In this document: in pieces, positions 38,017 to 49,390 of the stretch
How positions within the stretch are numbered: position 1 is the stretch's first letter
How the letters are laid out: every line of letters begins with the position of its first letter
From: Thiotrichales bacterium
GTDB lineage: Bacteria > Pseudomonadota > Gammaproteobacteria > Beggiatoales > Beggiatoaceae
DNA: 64,000 bases
NCBI GenBank assembly: GCA_016744475.1
Contig: JADGEH010000001.1
Span: 62,001 to 126,000 of the forward strand
Reading direction: 5' to 3'
Made by a program: the position numbers and the translations under genes
Notes under the pieces: model-generated
What the model was told of the DNA's origin: nothing
Databases searched by the model: none
Seen by the model: the letters and a program-made list of their open reading frames with translations, nothing else

Positions 38017-39501
38017 ATGAAACAGTACCCCATCCGCTTAGGCAGCAGCTTATTGTTGTGTTCCATGCTGGGTTTATATCAACCCGCTTATGCTGAAGAG
38101 TCATCTAAACCCGTCACCGAAGCGATGAGTGAAGCTCAAGCCAGTGGTGAAGATGAAACGGACAGTTTTAAATTAGAATATGCCCTTAATAAAGGTGACA
38201 CCCACATCGCAGAAGTGGATATGGAAAACCCTTTCATGATTTTAGTGGATATATTGAAAGCCTCTATTGCTCAAGCTAATAAAACACCCGGTAAAGCAGT
38301 AGACACTGAAGTCATGCTGCCTTATCCAGAAGATATGGCTGAAAGTGTAGAAGATGATCTGCCTAATTTAAACTTACAAACTCAAGTGGGTGCTGATAAA
38401 AAAGGAGCCACCCAATTTTCTATTGCTGCATTTGAAAGTGATATTGAAAATGAGGAAGAGGACTTAGAAGGTCAATTAAGCTGGTTAGGTTTAACCGGGC
38501 ATATAACTTATACCGGAGACTTAGAAGCCCCAACTGGCAGCATGAAAATGCCAGGTTTAAGTATTGATATGGGTGAAGAAGGTAGCATAAAGCTAGATGC
38601 TTTAAGTCTCTCTGGTAGTTTAGATCAATATTTTGAACCCTTGACACTAGATTTCAAACTACCTCAATTTAAGTTTATTTCAGAAGAAACCAACATACTA
38701 ATTGATAGCTTAACCGGTATATTTAATATGGAAGAAAAGGTTGAAGGTTTGAAATTAGGAGACATCGCTTTTAATCTGAAAGAAGTGAAGTTTGATGTTG
38801 AAGGGGAGAAATTTGCTCTTAAAGGCTTAAGCTTAGATAGCAATGGTGCTATGCAAAGTGAGACCTTAGTTAAGTATGGAACTCAATTAAACATTGCTGC
38901 AATTGACTTACCTACTGAAGCACAAGACGAATTAGGTGGTTTAAATGCACTGAAAATGCAATTGAATTTAGAATTTAACAATCTAGATTCAGCCAGCATT
39001 GCTGATGTACAAAAAACAGTGCGTCAATTACAAGCCCAAGGTATGAAACAAGAAATGCTGGGCTTTGCATTAATGAGTAAATTGATGGAAATTGGACCTA
39101 CCTTAGTTAAACAATCACCAGAAATTGCGATTAAAACTCTAGGGCTTGAAACCAATCAAGGTAACGTATTTGGGCATTTTAATCTTAGTATTGATGGTAG
39201 TAAGCCCTTCCCCTTTAATCAACCTGATCAAATGTTGCAGGCTGTTTTAGGTGATACAAAAATACAGATTTCTAAATCATTGCTGAAAAAAGTGATTACA
39301 GAGCAAGTTCGTAGCGAAATGCCACCGGAAGCCGCGACACAAGAAGGTGCCCCTAAGCCTGAAGATATGGCGGATATGCAAATTCAAGCTTTTGTTCAAC
39401 AGAAATTCTTAGTGGATTCAGGCGATACCTATACGCTGGAAGCTAATATGAAAGCGGGTAAATTAATGCTCAATGGACAAGAAATGCCATTACCTTTCTA
39501 A
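38017..39501 (+). CDS. DUF945 (YdgA-like) exported protein
   Basis: 494 residues from ATG 38017, placed five bases after AAGGAG (38006-38011). A signal peptide ends near 'QPAYAEE'. The body is a long all-beta region with repeated 'L.GL.....G' strands. The C-terminus 'FVQQKFLVDSGDTYTLEANMKAGKLMLNGQEMPL' is typical of DUF945. A role in the envelope is likely; no activity is established for the family. Confidence 0.75.
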   Translation: MKQYPIRLGSSLLLCSMLGLYQPAYAEESSKPVTEAMSEAQASGEDETDSFKLEYALNKGDTHIAEVDMENPFMILVDILKASIAQANKTPGKAVDTEVMLPYPEDMAESVEDDLPNLNLQTQVGADKKGATQFSIAAFESDIENEEEDLEGQLSWLGLTGHITYTGDLEAPTGSMKMPGLSIDMGEEGSIKLDALSLSGSLDQYFEPLTLDFKLPQFKFISEETNILIDSLTGIFNMEEKVEGLKLGDIAFNLKEVKFDVEGEKFALKGLSLDSNGAMQSETLVKYGTQLNIAAIDLPTEAQDELGGLNALKMQLNLEFNNLDSASIADVQKTVRQLQAQGMKQEMLGFALMSKLMEIGPTLVKQSPEIAIKTLGLETNQGNVFGHFNLSIDGSKPFPFNQPDQMLQAVLGDTKIQISKSLLKKVITEQVRSEMPPEAATQEGAPKPEDMADMQIQAFVQQKFLVDSGDTYTLEANMKAGKLMLNGQEMPLPF

Positions 39502-39510
39502 AGCACAATA

Positions 39511-39538
39511 AAAAAGCGGCTTAAATAAGCCGCTTTTT
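39511..39538. terminator. Bidirectional terminator between DUF945 gene and clpX
   Basis: A perfect 13-bp stem (AAAAAGCGGCTTA with TAAGCCGCTTTTT) and a two-base gap, with T runs on both strands, lie between convergent genes. Confidence 0.93.
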
Positions 39539-39565
39539 TATAAGCGAAATCAAAAACAGTGGAGC

Positions 39566-40849
39566 TTAACTATCCGTGCCGACTCGTACTTTTTCTGTTT
39601 GATCAAACAACATTAACGGTTTTGATTCACCTTTAATGGCGGCTGCATCCACTACCACTTTGCTTACACCTTCCATTGAAGGTAATTCATACATCGTATC
39701 GAGTAATATATTTTCCAAAATTGAGCGTAACCCTCGTGCCCCCGTATTGCGCTCCATAGCCTTTTTAGCCACAGCATGTAGGGCATCACCACGAAACTCT
39801 AAATCAGTACCTTCCATTTCAAACAAACGCTGATATTGTTTAGACAATGCATTTTTAGGTTCTGTTAGAATCTGTACTAATTGTTCTTCATTAAGTTCTT
39901 GAAGAACAGCATTAATGGGTAAACGTCCAACAAATTCAGGAATTAAACCATAACGCACTAAATCTTCTGGCTCAACTTCCAAGAGATATTTGCTCAAGGT
40001 TTTTTTATCGTCTTTACTTTTTACTTCTGCGGCAAAACCAATTCCGCTTTTTTCTGAGCGATCACGCACCACTTTATCTAAACCTGCAAAAGCACCTCCA
40101 CATATAAACAACATATTAGAGGTATCAACTTGTAGAAATTCTTGCTGTGGATGTTTTCGACCCCCTTGAGGAGGAACTGAAGCAATGGTGCCTTCAATCA
40201 ATTTTAATAATGCTTGCTGTACACCCTCACCAGAAACATCACGAGTGATGGATGGGTTGTCTGATTTGCGTGAAATCTTGTCAATTTCATCAATATAAAC
40301 AATCCCAGTCTGGGCTTTTTCTACATCGTAATCACATTTCTGTAATAATTTCTGAATAATATTCTCAACATCTTCCCCCACATAACCTGCTTCAGTTAAA
40401 GTGGTAGCATCCGCAATAGTAAAAGGTACATTGAGTAATCGTGCTAAAGTTTCAGCTAATAAAGTTTTGCCTGAACCTGTAGGTCCAATTAACAAAACAT
40501 TACTTTTAGCCAACTCAACGCCTTCTTTCTGAACTTCGGAATCGATGCGTTTGTAATGATTGTAGACAGCAACAGCAAGAATTTTCTTTGCATAGTCTTG
40601 CCCAATCACATAATCATCTAACCAGAGTTTAATTTCATGCGGTGTAGGCAAAGCACGTTGCTTGTTACTTTCTGCATTTTCTTGAATTTCTTCTCGAATA
40701 ATATCATTGCAGAGTTCTACGCATTCATCACAAATGAATACAGAAGGGCCGGCAATGAGTTTACGCACTTCATGCTGACTTTTGCCACAAAAAGAACAAT
40801 ACAATAGGCGGTCATCATCGCCTGATTTTCTTTTTTTATCATTACTCAT
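39566..40849 (-). CDS. clpX: ATP-dependent unfoldase subunit ClpX
   Basis: 427 residues. The N-terminal zinc domain has Cys18, Cys21, Cys40 and Cys43. The AAA+ module has Walker A GPTGSGKT (122-129), Walker B 'YIDEIDK', the pore loop GYVGED, the RKH loop and the IGF loop that docks on ClpP. It unfolds substrates for ClpP. Last gene of tig-clpP-clpX; lon, often next, is absent. Confidence 0.98.
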   Translation of the reverse strand: MSNDKKRKSGDDDRLLYCSFCGKSQHEVRKLIAGPSVFICDECVELCNDIIREEIQENAESNKQRALPTPHEIKLWLDDYVIGQDYAKKILAVAVYNHYKRIDSEVQKEGVELAKSNVLLIGPTGSGKTLLAETLARLLNVPFTIADATTLTEAGYVGEDVENIIQKLLQKCDYDVEKAQTGIVYIDEIDKISRKSDNPSITRDVSGEGVQQALLKLIEGTIASVPPQGGRKHPQQEFLQVDTSNMLFICGGAFAGLDKVVRDRSEKSGIGFAAEVKSKDDKKTLSKYLLEVEPEDLVRYGLIPEFVGRLPINAVLQELNEEQLVQILTEPKNALSKQYQRLFEMEGTDLEFRGDALHAVAKKAMERNTGARGLRSILENILLDTMYELPSMEGVSKVVVDAAAIKGESKPLMLFDQTEKVRVGTDS

Positions 40850-40877
40850 GTTTAATACTCCAGATAAGGGTCTGGAT

Positions 40878-41540
40878 TTAAGATTTTTCTTTCAAAGAAG
40901 GTTCACGTTGATCCATGACTTTATCAATCAAGCCATAAGCCAAAGCTTCATTCCCATCCATGAAATTATCGCGTTCGGTATCAGCTGCTACTTGTTCTAA
41001 ATTTTGTCCCGTGTGATGAGCCAAAATTTGATTTAAGCGCTCTCGTACTTTGAGAATTTCTCGTGCATGTATATCAAAATCTGATGCCTGCCCTTGAAAT
41101 CCTCCCAAAGGCTGATGAATCATCATGCGTGAGTGAGGCAAACAACAGCGCTTGCCCGTCGCACCACCTGCTAATAACAATGCCCCCATGCTGGCTGCTT
41201 GACCAATACACAAGGTACTTACCGCAGGTTTGATGAATTGCATCGTGTCATAAATGGCCATTCCTGCTGTAACAGAACCACCCGGAGAATTAATATACAA
41301 ATGAATATCTTTCTCTGGGTTTTCAGATTCCAAAAACAATAATTGGGCAACAACAAGATTAGCCATATAATCTTCTACTTGCCCAACAATAAAAATGACA
41401 CGTTCTTTTAGTAAGCGAGAATAAATATCATACGAGCGCTCACCGCGTGCTGATTGTTCAACAACGATGGGAACTAAACCACCCGCAGCTTGGGTGGTGT
41501 ATGGGTGAGAATCAACATCCTGTTGAGTAAAAAAACTCAC
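40878..41540 (-). CDS. clpP: ATP-dependent Clp protease proteolytic subunit
   Basis: 220-residue serine protease. The catalytic triad is Ser117 (GQAASMGA), His142 (MMIHQP) and Asp191 (TERDNFM). The N-terminal segment before '[24 protein letters not shown]' is the processed propeptide. It forms the tetradecameric chamber used by ClpX. It lies 28 bases upstream of clpX. Confidence 0.98.
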   Translation of the reverse strand: MSFFTQQDVDSHPYTTQAAGGLVPIVVEQSARGERSYDIYSRLLKERVIFIVGQVEDYMANLVVAQLLFLESENPEKDIHLYINSPGGSVTAGMAIYDTMQFIKPAVSTLCIGQAASMGALLLAGGATGKRCCLPHSRMMIHQPLGGFQGQASDFDIHAREILKVRERLNQILAHHTGQNLEQVAADTERDNFMDGNEALAYGLIDKVMDQREPSLKEKS

Positions 41541-41571
41541 TTAATATCTCCAGTTCAAACAGGCTATTAAA

Positions 41572-42912
41572 TTAGTCTGCATTATCTTCTGTATTTGCAT
41601 CCGACATGGTTGGATTCATCACCTCATTAAATGATTGAGGCACTTCTATTACTGAAACTCGCTCCAAAACCCAGCTAACAACCTCATCTTCCAGTACGCT
41701 AGCTTCAACTTCTTTGAGATTATTGGGGTCGGAATAGAACCAAGATATCACTGCTTCAGGTTCTTCATAAGTGCTGGCAATATTTTCTACAGTTTCTCGA
41801 ATACTTTCAGCCTTGGGTTGCAAATTGTTTTGCTTAACCACTTCTGCGATTAAAACACCCAATTGTACTCGTTTGCTCGCGCGTTCAGTAAACTGTTCCG
41901 CTTGTAGATTCAATTGTGCAGAGTCAACACCTTGATTGCTAAATTCAGTTTCCATATTTTCTTTTAGCTGTTGCGCATCCGCATCCACTAAAGCTTTCGG
42001 CACTTTAATGTCATTAGCTTCCAACAAACCATCTAAAACTTTTTGTTTTAATTGGCTTTTTAAAGTTTCTGCTAATTCACGTTCAAGATTGTCACGAATA
42101 TCTGCACGGAAGGCTTCCATTTCACCTTCTTCCACACCAAAAGCTTTAATAAATTCAGCATCCACTTCTGGTAAACGGGATTCTTTAACTTCTTTGGCGC
42201 TCACTTTAAAAATCACAGGCTTATCAGCCAGTGCTTCATTTTGATAATCAGTGGGGAAGTTTAATTTTAATTCACGCTCTTCACCTGCGGCAACGCCCAT
42301 TAATCCAGATTCAAAACCAGCAATTAAACGGCTGCTGCCTAATTCCAAACTATAGTCGGTCGCACTACTGCCATCGAAGGGTTCTTCTTCGCCTTCTAGG
42401 AAACCTTCAAAATCAAGAACGACAACATCACCTTCTGTGGCTGTACGTTCAACCACTTCCCAGATTTTACGCTGTTCGCGCAGTTTATCGATCATCTCAT
42501 CAATATCGTTTTTCGTGACTTCAGTCACCACTTTATCGATAGAAACACCGTCTAAAGTAATGGCATTTAATTCAGGATAAACTTCAAATGCAGCCGTGAA
42601 TGAGATATTTTCATTATTGTTATCGTCTTCGTTGAATTCAATCGAAGGCATACCAGCGGGGCGCAAATTTTCTTGTGCAACGGCATTTTGGAAGCTTTCT
42701 TGGGTTAATTCTCCAATTACTTCCTGACGCACCTGAGCACCATAGCGTTGCTGGATAACGCGCACTGGCACTTTACCAGGACGAAAACCATTAATACGGC
42801 TTTTACGTGCCAAATCTTTCAGGCGTTTTTCTACTTCTTCGTCAACACGAGCGCGGGGTACGCCAACAGTCATGCGACACTCAAGGTCATTGATTTCAAC
42901 TGATACCTGCAT
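41572..42912 (-). CDS. tig: Trigger factor
   Basis: 446-residue ribosome-bound chaperone and prolyl isomerase. The N-terminal ribosome-binding domain has the signature 'GFRPGKVPVRVIQQRYG', the central FKBP domain has 'GDVVVLDFEGFLEGEEEPFDG', and the C-terminal helical arms follow. The acidic tail is common. First protein gene of tig-clpP-clpX. Confidence 0.97.
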   Translation of the reverse strand: MQVSVEINDLECRMTVGVPRARVDEEVEKRLKDLARKSRINGFRPGKVPVRVIQQRYGAQVRQEVIGELTQESFQNAVAQENLRPAGMPSIEFNEDDNNNENISFTAAFEVYPELNAITLDGVSIDKVVTEVTKNDIDEMIDKLREQRKIWEVVERTATEGDVVVLDFEGFLEGEEEPFDGSSATDYSLELGSSRLIAGFESGLMGVAAGEERELKLNFPTDYQNEALADKPVIFKVSAKEVKESRLPEVDAEFIKAFGVEEGEMEAFRADIRDNLERELAETLKSQLKQKVLDGLLEANDIKVPKALVDADAQQLKENMETEFSNQGVDSAQLNLQAEQFTERASKRVQLGVLIAEVVKQNNLQPKAESIRETVENIASTYEEPEAVISWFYSDPNNLKEVEASVLEDEVVSWVLERVSVIEVPQSFNEVMNPTMSDANTEDNAD

Positions 42913-42989
42913 GGGTTACCTCATTACACAGCACCTTAGAGCAAGGTTTTAAATTTATAAAGTGAGCCAATAGAAACGTATTAAGCGTA

Positions 42990-43074
<85 letters not shown>

Positions 43075-43397
43075 ATAGGGTTCCTGCTATAAGAAGTTGC
43101 CTGACCAATATAAATCAACTACGGGTCAAGCTGATTTGGACATCTTATCCCAAAATTTTCGTTAAATAGACTGGCTATTCGCCTCAAATCTTGAAAATAA
43201 GCTGGCTCAAATCAGCTTAACCTCGCTACGACTTCTTATTGACCAAACAACTTCTAAAGTAAGGTTCTGTTTATACACAATAAAACATGTGAATACACAG
43301 AACCTTGACCACAAACAAGTCTAACAGTATAAAGCCTAATTCCAAAACGATAAAGAGAGTATATTTAAGTATTCTGCATTTTATTAGATTTTGGGGC
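43075..43397. other. Repeat-filled gap between tRNA-Leu and a sensor kinase gene
   Basis: No gene seen. It holds a palindromic repeat (43092-43255) and, just beyond, an inverted repeat AAGGTTCTGT / ACAGAACCTT (about 43260-43306) with a 27-base spacer that could form a transcript-end hairpin for the minus-strand tRNA region or the plus strand. Confidence 0.6.
43092..43255. repeat. Palindromic interspersed repeat, family 2
   Basis: 164 bp with imperfect terminal inverted repeats (AGAAGTTGCCTGACCAAT left; ATTGACCAAACAACTTCT right) and inner arms AAGCTGATTT / AAATCAGCTT. Its right end matches 60877-60942 in inverse orientation over about 66 bases. Confidence 0.75.
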
Positions 43398-45410
43398 TTA
43401 TAAACGTCCTTCCATGAGAGCCATACGGACTTCATCTAAGAGGTCTTCGCGTTGATAAATACCTTTCTGAAACACGCGATTAACCCCCGCGTGTAGGCGT
43501 TGTTGCTCTTCTTGACTCATCTCTTTGGCGGTTAATATCACAACAGGAATGGCTTGCCATTCTTTATTTTTATGTAAATGCTCAATAAATTCAAAGCCAT
43601 CCATTTCTGGCATCATTAAATCAGAAAGGATTAAATCAGGACGTTGTTGTTGTAGTGCCTGTAAGGCTAATTTGCCATTTTCTGCACTGTCTATTTGCCA
43701 TCCTGCTTTACTGAGCTGTCGTGCGAGCATTTCACGAGTCGCTTGATCATCATCTACAATTAATACCCTCGGCATATTATCTTTAAGTGGCGGTTGGTAT
43801 TTATGCAACATTTTATTGAGTTCGGTTTGCCCTACAGGTTTGAGTAGATAACTAGAGGCTCCCAGGGTGTAACCATTATTTTCGGCATCATTCACTGAGA
43901 GCAGCAATAATGGGATGTGAGATAAGTGTTCATCTTGCTTGAATTGGGAAAGAAAAGACCAGCCATCCATTTGCTGATTGACCACATCTAAGGTAATTAA
44001 ATCGGGTTGATGTTCACGCGCTAAGGCCAGCGCATCGGTTTCATTATCAGCAATGAGCGTGCGATACCCCATGTTATTGATGTAATGATATAAAGTCCCA
44101 CAAGCCACTGAATCAGAAGAAATCAGCAATACTAAACCCGTGGATTGTGGTAACGAGATAGGCTCTGGCTCAGAAGGCATATCCAAGGTGATGTCGGTCT
44201 GTGTTACAGAGGTATAACGCGGCAAACGTAACATAAAGCAACTACCCTGCTCAGGCTCACTACTTAAGGATAGCGTTCCGCCCATAATTTCGGCTAAACG
44301 TTTACTAATAGATAGACCTAAACCTGTTCCCCCATAACGCCGTGTGGTCGATGCATCGGCTTGCGCAAAAGCCTGAAACACTTTTTCTTGCTGTGCTGCC
44401 GTCATCCCTATGCCTGTGTCAATCACTTGAAATTCCAACCATTCTTGCTCATCTTCTTGGTAACAAGCGGCTGCCAATGTCACCTTGCCGTCATGGGTGA
44501 ATTTAAAGGCATTGCTCAACAAATTCAGCAACACTTGCCTGATTTTCGTCATATCACAGGTCATGTCTCCTAGTTCTGTTGGGATTTCTAAGAGAAACTG
44601 GTTATCGTGTTTTAACGCCAATGGTTGCACTGATACTTTGACATCGTAAATCAAATCACTGACAGGAAATGTTTCATTAAACAGTTGCATACGTCCTGCT
44701 TCAATTTTTGAAAAATCCAATACGCTATTGATCAGCATCATCAAATGATGTCCCGCTGAAGAAATTTTTTGTAAATCTTCACCAAATTCGATTTTGGGTA
44801 ATTCTTCAGCTTCTTCCTGCAAAATTTCGGTATAACCAATAATGGCATTCATAGGCGTGCGCAATTCGTGGCTCATATTGGCGAGAAATTGACTTTTCGC
44901 CAAATTAGCCGCTTCAGCCGCTTGCTTGGCTTCTTGTAACGCGTCGACTACGGTGGATAAGGCTTGATTTTGCTGCTCTAACAGACTGTTTTTTTCGGCT
45001 AATTCCTGTTGCAAATGATACAAACCTAACTGAGTTTGGATTCGCGCTAACACTTCTTCTTGCTGAAACGGTTTCGTAATGTAATCTGCCGCACCTAATT
45101 CCAAGCCCTTCACTTTGTCCACGGTGTCACTGAGTGCCGTCATGAAAATCACAGGAATCTCTTGCGTGCTGGCTTGTTGTTTTAAGACCTCACATACTGC
45201 AAAGCCATCCATACCGGGCATCATGACATCTAATAAGATGAGATCAGGCTTGGCTAATTCAGCTTTACGCAAACCACTTTGACCATTTTTAGCCACCAGC
45301 ACTTCAAAATGTGCAGCATTGAGAAAGTCAAATAGTACGTTGAGATTAGCGGGGGTATCGTCAACAATTAGTAAGGTGCCTTGTCGAGATAGGGGCATCT
45401 GCTTATTCAT
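43398..45410 (-). CDS. Hybrid histidine kinase/response regulator (REC-HisKA-HATPase-REC-REC)
   Basis: 670 residues, cytoplasmic. N-terminal receiver with Asp61. Coiled linker (about 130-170). HisKA with '[16 protein letters not shown]' (His181) and HATPase with 'DTGIGM' and 'GGTGLGLSI'. Middle receiver-like domain with '[13 protein letters not shown]'. C-terminal receiver with phosphoacceptor Asp597 in '[10 protein letters not shown]'. With no input domain of its own, it may be driven by its first receiver. It lies 15 bases after the next gene upstream, which encodes a membrane hybrid kinase. Confidence 0.9.
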   Translation of the reverse strand: MNKQMPLSRQGTLLIVDDTPANLNVLFDFLNAAHFEVLVAKNGQSGLRKAELAKPDLILLDVMMPGMDGFAVCEVLKQQASTQEIPVIFMTALSDTVDKVKGLELGAADYITKPFQQEEVLARIQTQLGLYHLQQELAEKNSLLEQQNQALSTVVDALQEAKQAAEAANLAKSQFLANMSHELRTPMNAIIGYTEILQEEAEELPKIEFGEDLQKISSAGHHLMMLINSVLDFSKIEAGRMQLFNETFPVSDLIYDVKVSVQPLALKHDNQFLLEIPTELGDMTCDMTKIRQVLLNLLSNAFKFTHDGKVTLAAACYQEDEQEWLEFQVIDTGIGMTAAQQEKVFQAFAQADASTTRRYGGTGLGLSISKRLAEIMGGTLSLSSEPEQGSCFMLRLPRYTSVTQTDITLDMPSEPEPISLPQSTGLVLLISSDSVACGTLYHYINNMGYRTLIADNETDALALAREHQPDLITLDVVNQQMDGWSFLSQFKQDEHLSHIPLLLLSVNDAENNGYTLGASSYLLKPVGQTELNKMLHKYQPPLKDNMPRVLIVDDDQATREMLARQLSKAGWQIDSAENGKLALQALQQQRPDLILSDLMMPEMDGFEFIEHLHKNKEWQAIPVVILTAKEMSQEEQQRLHAGVNRVFQKGIYQREDLLDEVRMALMEGRL

Positions 45411-45425
45411 GAAAAACTCCTGCGG

Positions 45426-47711
45426 TTATGGCAATACATCATCAATGAGTTCACAAATCTGCTCATCTTCGAAATCATTGGCTAATTGGCGTATTTTATC
45501 TAAAAAAGCCTGACATTCTGGATATTGTTGTTGTAAATGCTTGAGTAACTCTAAAATGCCGCTGATATGTCCACGTTGTGCCAGAACTTGTATCTGTTGC
45601 AAATCTTTAGTCGGCAATAACGCTCCCTGCTGAACATTTAATAGCGATACGGTCTCTTCATGAGCAGCCGTGTTAGGTTCGGCATAAATCCATTCTAATC
45701 CTAAGTGTTGCTCTAAAGCACTCAGCAAATCTTTGACTTTAAAAGGCTTTGCGATAAACCCACAACAACCAGCGGCTTGACTCTGGGTTTGATGTTCACC
45801 AAACACACTGGCTGAAATAGCAATAATCGGTAATGCTTGCAAAGCAGGAACAGACAGTATCTGGTGAGTGGCTTCCAAGCCGCTGAGCACGGGCATGAGT
45901 AAATCCATCAAAATAAGATCAGGCGCATTATTTTTAGCCATTTCAACGGCTATTTCGCCATTTTCTGCTTCTTCTACCACAAACCCCAGTGGCTTGAGCA
46001 AGTTCACTAAGACCCAGCGATTTTCTAATTTATCGTCAACAATCAATAATTTAAATGTTTTTTGTGCGGCTGTGGAGCGATAACCTAAAACCGTTGTTTG
46101 AGAGACTATCGGTTTTGCGGGTTCACTGTGCATGTCTAACACTTGCAGTGGTAAGCGCACTTGAAACTGACTGCCTTCCCCCAAAAGGCTTTCTACTTGA
46201 ATATCCCCCTTCATGAGATTTAATAAGTTTTTAGTAATCGACAAACCTAAACCTGTGCCTTGGGCTTTTTGTAAGTGAGAACCGGTTTGATGAAAAGGGG
46301 AAAAAATACGCTCTAAATCGGTGTTTGCGATACCAATACCATTATCTTTTATAGTGAAAATAAACCGATGGCTTTCAGTGTATTGCACACTAAAATCAAC
46401 AGTGCCTTGATCTTCTGTAAATTTCACGGCATTACCTAATAAATTCATTAATATTTGCCGCAAACGTTTTTCATCACCATGCACCAAGCCTGGTAGTGTG
46501 TTTATGATGTGGTAGTTGAGATAAATGTTGTTTTGCTGTGCGCGAACCTTAAAAATGTCCACAATATGTTGTAAGAAATCGGGCAAGGTGAAATCGGTTG
46601 GATGTAACTCCATGCGCCCCGCTTCTATTTTGGATAAATCCAAAATATCATTAATTAAAGTCAGCAAATATTCTCCACTGCTTTGAATGATTTGCACGCC
46701 TTTGTGTTGTTGTTCATCCAATTGAGGATGGCGATTCAAAATTTGTGCATAGCCTAAAATACCATTTAAGGGCGTGCGTAATTCATGACTCATATTCGCC
46801 AAAAAGGTGCTCTTAGCGGTGCTGGCAGCCTCAGCTTGATCGCGGGCTTCGGCTAATTCTTGTGTACGACGCTGTAAAATATCATTCACCGCCAGCGCTT
46901 GATCTCGGGAATCCTGTAATTCCCCCGTGCGTTGAACCACCATATCTTCCAGATGTTGACGGTATTCTTGCAGTTCCAAATCACGTTTTTGGATTTGTGC
47001 CAGCATATTATTAAAGCCGTCTATTAATGCGCCTAATTCATCATTCGTGGTTTTATCTGCACGAATCGCATAGTTTTTAGTGAGTGGAATTTGATTCATG
47101 GTATTCAACAAATGATAAACCGGTGTTGTGAGCACTTGTTGAAACCAAGAAGCCAATGCAAAAGCCAACATTAAAGCAATACATAAAATCGCCATAATGA
47201 TAGAGCCTGCATTGAGCAGATGCTCATCAAAAGCAGCGAGATCAGAACGAATATGCACTGTCCCAATAAATTCTTCTTGGAAAAAAATAGGTTTAAAAAC
47301 ATCAATGTATAATTGACTGAATAAATATGTGGCACGGGGAGAATCGGTCGCATTGAACGCAGGAGGTAACTGATGATGGGATAATTCAGGAATGATGCCT
47401 TGGCGAAAATACCGCGCAAATTCGGCTCCTGTTTCATTATAAATATAGGTAAATAAAATATGCGGTTCTACTTGTAATAAGGCCAAGCTGCTTTTCACGG
47501 CTTGCTCATCTTTAAACAACAAACCAGCGGTGCTGTTAAACCCGACTAAATCTGTCAGAACAAATAAATCATTGACCATATCGCGCCGAAACTGAATAAG
47601 ATCATTGATAATAAAAGCGGTAGAGACCAATAATAAAACCGCACCGCTGATCAATAAGACGATCAAGCGGAGTTTACTTTTTATCGAAATATGACTAAAA
47701 AATCCCTGCAT
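45426..47711 (-). CDS. Membrane hybrid histidine kinase (sensor-HAMP-HisKA-HATPase-REC)
   Basis: 761 residues. Two transmembrane helices (about 12-35 and 175-200) flank a periplasmic CHASE-like sensor of about 140 residues. HAMP, coiled coil, HisKA with '[16 protein letters not shown]', HATPase and a receiver ('[13 protein letters not shown]') follow. A short C-terminal helical domain ends the protein, resembling the tail of other gammaproteobacterial hybrid kinases. Signal unknown. Operonic with the REC-kinase-REC-REC gene and divergent from the third sensor gene. Confidence 0.9.
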   Translation of the reverse strand: MQGFFSHISIKSKLRLIVLLISGAVLLLVSTAFIINDLIQFRRDMVNDLFVLTDLVGFNSTAGLLFKDEQAVKSSLALLQVEPHILFTYIYNETGAEFARYFRQGIIPELSHHQLPPAFNATDSPRATYLFSQLYIDVFKPIFFQEEFIGTVHIRSDLAAFDEHLLNAGSIIMAILCIALMLAFALASWFQQVLTTPVYHLLNTMNQIPLTKNYAIRADKTTNDELGALIDGFNNMLAQIQKRDLELQEYRQHLEDMVVQRTGELQDSRDQALAVNDILQRRTQELAEARDQAEAASTAKSTFLANMSHELRTPLNGILGYAQILNRHPQLDEQQHKGVQIIQSSGEYLLTLINDILDLSKIEAGRMELHPTDFTLPDFLQHIVDIFKVRAQQNNIYLNYHIINTLPGLVHGDEKRLRQILMNLLGNAVKFTEDQGTVDFSVQYTESHRFIFTIKDNGIGIANTDLERIFSPFHQTGSHLQKAQGTGLGLSITKNLLNLMKGDIQVESLLGEGSQFQVRLPLQVLDMHSEPAKPIVSQTTVLGYRSTAAQKTFKLLIVDDKLENRWVLVNLLKPLGFVVEEAENGEIAVEMAKNNAPDLILMDLLMPVLSGLEATHQILSVPALQALPIIAISASVFGEHQTQSQAAGCCGFIAKPFKVKDLLSALEQHLGLEWIYAEPNTAAHEETVSLLNVQQGALLPTKDLQQIQVLAQRGHISGILELLKHLQQQYPECQAFLDKIRQLANDFEDEQICELIDDVLP

Positions 47712-47810
47712 TGTTACAATCGCTCGGTACCACCATTTAACAGAAAACCCCTGTGCAACGCTTCATAGCACAGTATCAGAACCGCTATACACGGAGTCAA
47801 AAATAACCTC

Positions 47811-49271
47811 ATGCAAAACCATATTTTGATTGTGGATGACGATGAAGAAGCCCGCAAGTTATTAAGAAATGCACTGCGCACCGAAAATTATCAACTCAGT
47901 TTTGCAAAAAATGGCGCAGAAGGTCTGGAATTGGCGCGTCAGATTCTACCTGACACCATTATTACCGATTTGATGATGCCCGTCATGAATGGCTTAGAAT
48001 TCTGCACGCATTTACGCGCCGATACGCTATTAGCCACGGTGCCTATTTTAATGCTGACCTCAATGAATGATCGCGCCTCACGTTTGCAAGGCATTGAAGC
48101 CGGCGCTGATGATTTTCTCAGCAAGCCCTGTGATCGCACAGAATTACGCACTCGTTTGCGCACCATTACTCGCTTGAATCGTTATCGTCGTTTAATGAAT
48201 GAGCAACTTAAATTTCAATGGGTGGTTGAGCAAGCAAGAGAAGGTTATGTATTGTTGAATGCACAAGGGCACATTGAATATAACAATGCCTGTGCGCGTG
48301 AACTGCTCAGTTTGCCTTTAGAACTGGAAGAACCGCTGTCGTTTTTAGATCATGTGCGGAAATATTACCAATGCCAACCCGATAATCTCTGGGAAAACTG
48401 GCCGCCGTCGATAGACAGCGATGCATCGGTCTATCTAGTCCGCCCAGAAACGCGCCAAAGCCGTGCGCTGTGGTTAGATGCGCGGGCTTTTCACTCGCCA
48501 GATACGGGGGATGTTTTAGTGCATTTACGCGATGTCAGCACACAAGTCAGTATGCAGCGTCGTGCTTGTACCTTTGAATCGCTGATTTCTCACAAGTTGC
48601 TCAGCCCCTTGGGCACCATGAGCGTATTACCTTTATTAAAAAAGAAATTAGCCCCCCATATTGAGGCTGACGTGATGGAGTTATTGGATTTAGCCATTGA
48701 TGGAGCGACACGCTTACAGCAACAAGTACAAAACATTGTGACTTATGTGGATACTTTAGATACCGTCGGCTTGATTCAAGAAAAACAACACATGCCTGTA
48801 AAACAAGTGATTGCTTTATTAAAAGATGAAGCTGAAAAACAAGAGATCACATTAGACACCCAAGTGTCGCCTGATATAGCACTTAAAGCCTTATTCAGTT
48901 TAACTGAAAGTGATTTTCAAACTTTATTTAGCAATCTTCTCAATAATGCGAAGAAGTTTCACCCGCAAAAGCAACCCACGGTATTGTTTCAAGTCACGCA
49001 AACCGATGAGCATGTTCATTTAAGCCTCACTGATGATGGAATTCATTTACCTGTAGAAGAATTAGATAAAGTCTGGCAACCCTATTATCAGAATGAAAAA
49101 ATATTTACCGGAGAAATTTCGGGCATGGGACTGGGCTTGTCGCGGGTCGCTGCTATCGTGTGGAGTGCCGGAGGGCAGTGTCACTTAAATAATCGAGAAG
49201 ATAAATCCGGTATCCAAATCAGTTTGACGCTGCCTATTTTTCACGAATCGACCGAGATGTATGACTTATGA
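47811..49271 (+). CDS. Response regulator fused to a histidine-kinase-like module
   Basis: 486 residues. N-terminal receiver (Asp53 in 'ITDLMMPVMNG', Lys in 'SKPCDR'). A PAS-like middle ('QGHIEYNNACARELL', about 140-240). A dimerisation segment with an H-box-like 'SLISHKLLSPLGTM' and a HATPase domain with 'LLNNAKKF' and 'GMGLGLSRV'. It starts 99 bases from the divergent hybrid kinase. The H-box is atypical (H-K instead of H-E), so kinase activity is less certain than ATP binding. Confidence 0.85.
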   Translation: MQNHILIVDDDEEARKLLRNALRTENYQLSFAKNGAEGLELARQILPDTIITDLMMPVMNGLEFCTHLRADTLLATVPILMLTSMNDRASRLQGIEAGADDFLSKPCDRTELRTRLRTITRLNRYRRLMNEQLKFQWVVEQAREGYVLLNAQGHIEYNNACARELLSLPLELEEPLSFLDHVRKYYQCQPDNLWENWPPSIDSDASVYLVRPETRQSRALWLDARAFHSPDTGDVLVHLRDVSTQVSMQRRACTFESLISHKLLSPLGTMSVLPLLKKKLAPHIEADVMELLDLAIDGATRLQQQVQNIVTYVDTLDTVGLIQEKQHMPVKQVIALLKDEAEKQEITLDTQVSPDIALKALFSLTESDFQTLFSNLLNNAKKFHPQKQPTVLFQVTQTDEHVHLSLTDDGIHLPVEELDKVWQPYYQNEKIFTGEISGMGLGLSRVAAIVWSAGGQCHLNNREDKSGIQISLTLPIFHESTEMYDL

Positions 49272-49390
49272 CGGAGATGGCATCGTAGCAAAAGTCGCGT
49301 TTTTGAGCGGACTTGAGGCATTTTTCCTAAGCCTGGACAAGTCTAATCAGTTACCATACAGCGTTTTAACCCATTGTCCGAGGAGGAAGC

